The position numbers and the translations under genes were made by a program. From contig DAOVOC010000054.1 in assembly GCA_030629865.1 (NCBI GenBank), positions 1-6,356 on the forward strand: a stretch of DNA of 6,356 bases. Reading direction: 5' to 3'. The notes beneath the pieces are model-generated. The model worked only from the letters and a program-made list of their open reading frames with translations. It had not been told where the DNA came from and ran no database searches. Below are positions 4,751 through 6,356 of this stretch, one piece after another (position 1 is the first letter of the stretch; each line of letters begins with the position of its first letter). The DNA comes from a bacterium. Lineage in GTDB: Bacteria > Babelota > Babeliae > Babelales > GCA-2401785.

Positions 4751-6356
4751 CTATGGTTTTCTTAGCTTAAAAATTAGCAGAGAAACTGCTGCTGGCGTCA
4801 TACCTGGAATTAGCTGAGCCTGGGCAACTGTTCCGGGCTTTGTCTTTTTAAGCTTTTGCTGCAACTCCACACTCAAACCTGGCAAATCATCGTAAACAAA
4901 TTTTGCAGGGATAACCATGCTGGCAAATTTGCGAGTTTTTGCGGCCTCACGCTCTTCCATCTGCAAATAACCTTCATACCGCACTTTTGCATGCAGCATC
5001 ATTAAAACACGAGCAGAGACCACTTTTTGTCCAAGCATCTCACACACAAGTTTTTTTGCTTCTTTTTTAGAGTTTTTTGTAAAAGGACTTTGCGCAAGAA
5101 CTTTAAACAAATCCGTTTTGCCCCACTTTTTGCGTAGCTGCTCTTCTATCTGAATGACATTTTTTTGTTCATCTTCAAAGCGAGAGAAAAGAGCATCATC
5201 AATTAATCCTAAACGCCGGCCATGTGGCATAAGGCGCTCAAAAGCATTGTCTTGCCTTAAAAGCAATCTGCGCTCTGCACGCGATGTAAACATGCGATAT
5301 GGTTCGTCAACACCGAGCGTAACCAGATCATCTATCATTACACCTATGTAACCTTCTGTACGTCCAACAATAAACGGTTCTTGCTTAGTAATTTTTAGGC
5401 TTGCATTGATTCCTGCAATTATTCCTTGCGCTGCAGCTTCTTCGTACCCCGTTGTACCATTCACCTGCCCAGCAAAAAACAAACCTTCAACGATTTTGCA
5501 CTCGAGTGTGTGTTTTAGATGATTCGGCTGCAGAAAATCATATTCAACGGCATAGCCAGGCTTAGTAATGACCGCATTTTCAAAACCAATCATGCTACGC
5601 ATGTACGCTTCTTGCACATCAACTGGCAGCGAGGTAGAAAGTCCAGAAGGATAAACTTCATTACTGTCTGCGCCTTCTGGCTCAATAAAAACATGATGAG
5701 ATGTTTTGTCTGGAAACCGATAAATTTTATCTTCTATCGATGGGCAATAACGCGGCCCAACACCTTCTATAAATCCACCAAAAAGAGCTGATCGCTCTAA
5801 ATTCTCTTTAACAATCTTATGAGTTTTTTCGTTGGTATGCGCAATAAAACACTGATGTGAATGGGCAACATCACACTGATCAAATTCAAAAAGATAATCT
5901 AATTCATCTGGAACTTGTTTTTCTAATTTCGAGAAATCGATGCTGCTTTTTAAGATTCGTGGAGGAGTACCGGTTTTCAGTCTGCCAAGTTTTGCTCCTG
6001 TAATTTCTTCTATAGATTTTGAAAGCAAAGATGATGTTGGCCCTTTGGCATCACGATGAAAAATTGTTTTTTCACCAATTTTAATAACACCATTCAAAAA
6101 TGTTCCTGTTGTAATAACAACTGCACTAGCAGAAAATTGCCGCCCACATTCAGTTGCAATACCCTTAACACAGTCATTCTTCAAAATAAGCTGAGCAGCG
6201 CTACCTTCAAAAATAAAAACGTTTTTAAATTGTTCTATCGATTCACAAGCAAGTTTTGAATAGCGATATTTATCAATCTGCAATCTCAACCCTTGTACCG
6301 CAGGACCACGCGTTGAGTTGAGCATTCTAGCTTGTAGATAAGTTTTGCTGCACAAT
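4751..6356 (-). CDS. mnmG: tRNA uridine-5-carboxymethylaminomethyl(34) synthesis protein MnmG/GidA (5' end missing)
   Basis: MnmG is the FAD enzyme that, with the GTPase MnmE, installs carboxymethylaminomethyl at wobble U34 of certain tRNAs using methylenetetrahydrofolate. The 534 visible residues start near the QARMLNSTRGPAVQG segment (8-22), which aligns to about residue 82 of E. coli MnmG (629 aa). The N-terminal dinucleotide-fold GxGxxG motif is therefore off the right edge. Then follow LGRLKTGTPPRI (123-134), CFIAHTNEKTH (169-179), IEGVGPRYCPSIEDK (196-210) with the conserved Cys204, FIEPEG (223-228), EVYPSGLSTSLP (233-244), PGYAVEYDF (266-274), GLFFAGQVNGTTGYEEAAAQG (291-311), EPYRMFTSRAE (351-361), and the C-terminal MnmE/tRNA-contact region with VRYEGYLQMEERE (458-470) and the GMTPAAVSLL end (518-527). 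Two normally conserved places differ: HRDAKGP (100-106) where GGRAGxP is usual, and ERRLLLR for EYRLLLR (361-367). The frame is intact and the C-terminus is complete. No MnmE gene is in the window. Confidence 0.96.
   Translation of the reverse strand, partial: LCSKTYLQARMLNSTRGPAVQGLRLQIDKYRYSKLACESIEQFKNVFIFEGSAAQLILKNDCVKGIATECGRQFSASAVVITTGTFLNGVIKIGEKTIFHRDAKGPTSSLLSKSIEEITGAKLGRLKTGTPPRILKSSIDFSKLEKQVPDELDYLFEFDQCDVAHSHQCFIAHTNEKTHKIVKENLERSALFGGFIEGVGPRYCPSIEDKIYRFPDKTSHHVFIEPEGADSNEVYPSGLSTSLPVDVQEAYMRSMIGFENAVITKPGYAVEYDFLQPNHLKHTLECKIVEGLFFAGQVNGTTGYEEAAAQGIIAGINASLKITKQEPFIVGRTEGYIGVMIDDLVTLGVDEPYRMFTSRAERRLLLRQDNAFERLMPHGRRLGLIDDALFSRFEDEQKNVIQIEEQLRKKWGKTDLFKVLAQSPFTKNSKKEAKKLVCEMLGQKVVSARVLMMLHAKVRYEGYLQMEEREAAKTRKFASMVIPAKFVYDDLPGLSVELQQKLKKTKPGTVAQAQLIPGMTPAAVSLLIFKLRKP

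Noticed and set aside
5154..6259. Several plus-strand open frames of 65-90 codons inside mnmG
   Set aside because: All are antisense to conserved MnmG sequence, with no recognisable domain.

Overview
The window is AT-rich bacterial DNA with eight protein-coding genes and no RNA gene, insertion sequence, CRISPR array or phage module that I can see. The organism looks like a diderm with a compact genome. Evidence for this is the flavin-dependent thymidylate synthase ThyX, three gene products with N-terminal signal-peptide-like segments, and one of those ending in the C-terminal Phe typical of outer-membrane beta-barrels. The style (small genome feel, lineage-specific exported proteins, Lys/Asn/Ile-rich coding) reminds me of host-associated lineages such as Candidatus Dependentiae (TM6/Babeliae). 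That placement is an impression and not proven by any single gene.

Layout, left to right: (1) the 3' part of a YbhB/YbcL-type PEBP-family gene (+); (2) a GNAT acetyltransferase related to the AAC(6')-Ib group (-); (3) an exported SagB/ThcOx-type nitroreductase-fold protein (+); (4) thyX (-); (5) a predicted outer-membrane or secreted protein of about 349 aa (+); (6) a 109-aa protein with two membrane segments (-); (7) a 161-aa exported protein with two CxxC pairs (+); (8) the C-terminal five-sixths of mnmG/gidA (-), running off the right edge.

The genes alternate strand without exception (+ - + - + - + -). No two neighbours can therefore share an operon, and each gene needs its own promoter. 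The four convergent junctions are very tight: gaps of 20, 8 and 35 bp and one 47-bp overlap. The three divergent intergenic spaces (about 126, 229 and 127 bp) must hold all the promoters. The clearest regulatory signals are a bidirectional hairpin terminator between genes 1 and 2, a good sigma70-like promoter for thyX, and a weaker one for gene 5. No stretch longer than 300 bases lacks a gene.

Functionally the genes are a mix: tRNA wobble modification (MnmG), dTMP synthesis (ThyX), a standalone acetyltransferase, an orphan flavin oxidoreductase and several envelope proteins. I see no sign that they form one pathway, and I do not see a new multi-gene system. The most useful leads are the exported SagB-type enzyme without a TOMM partner, the non-canonical ThyX signature, the loss of the expected acidic residue in the AAC(6')-like GNAT, and the strictly alternating architecture.
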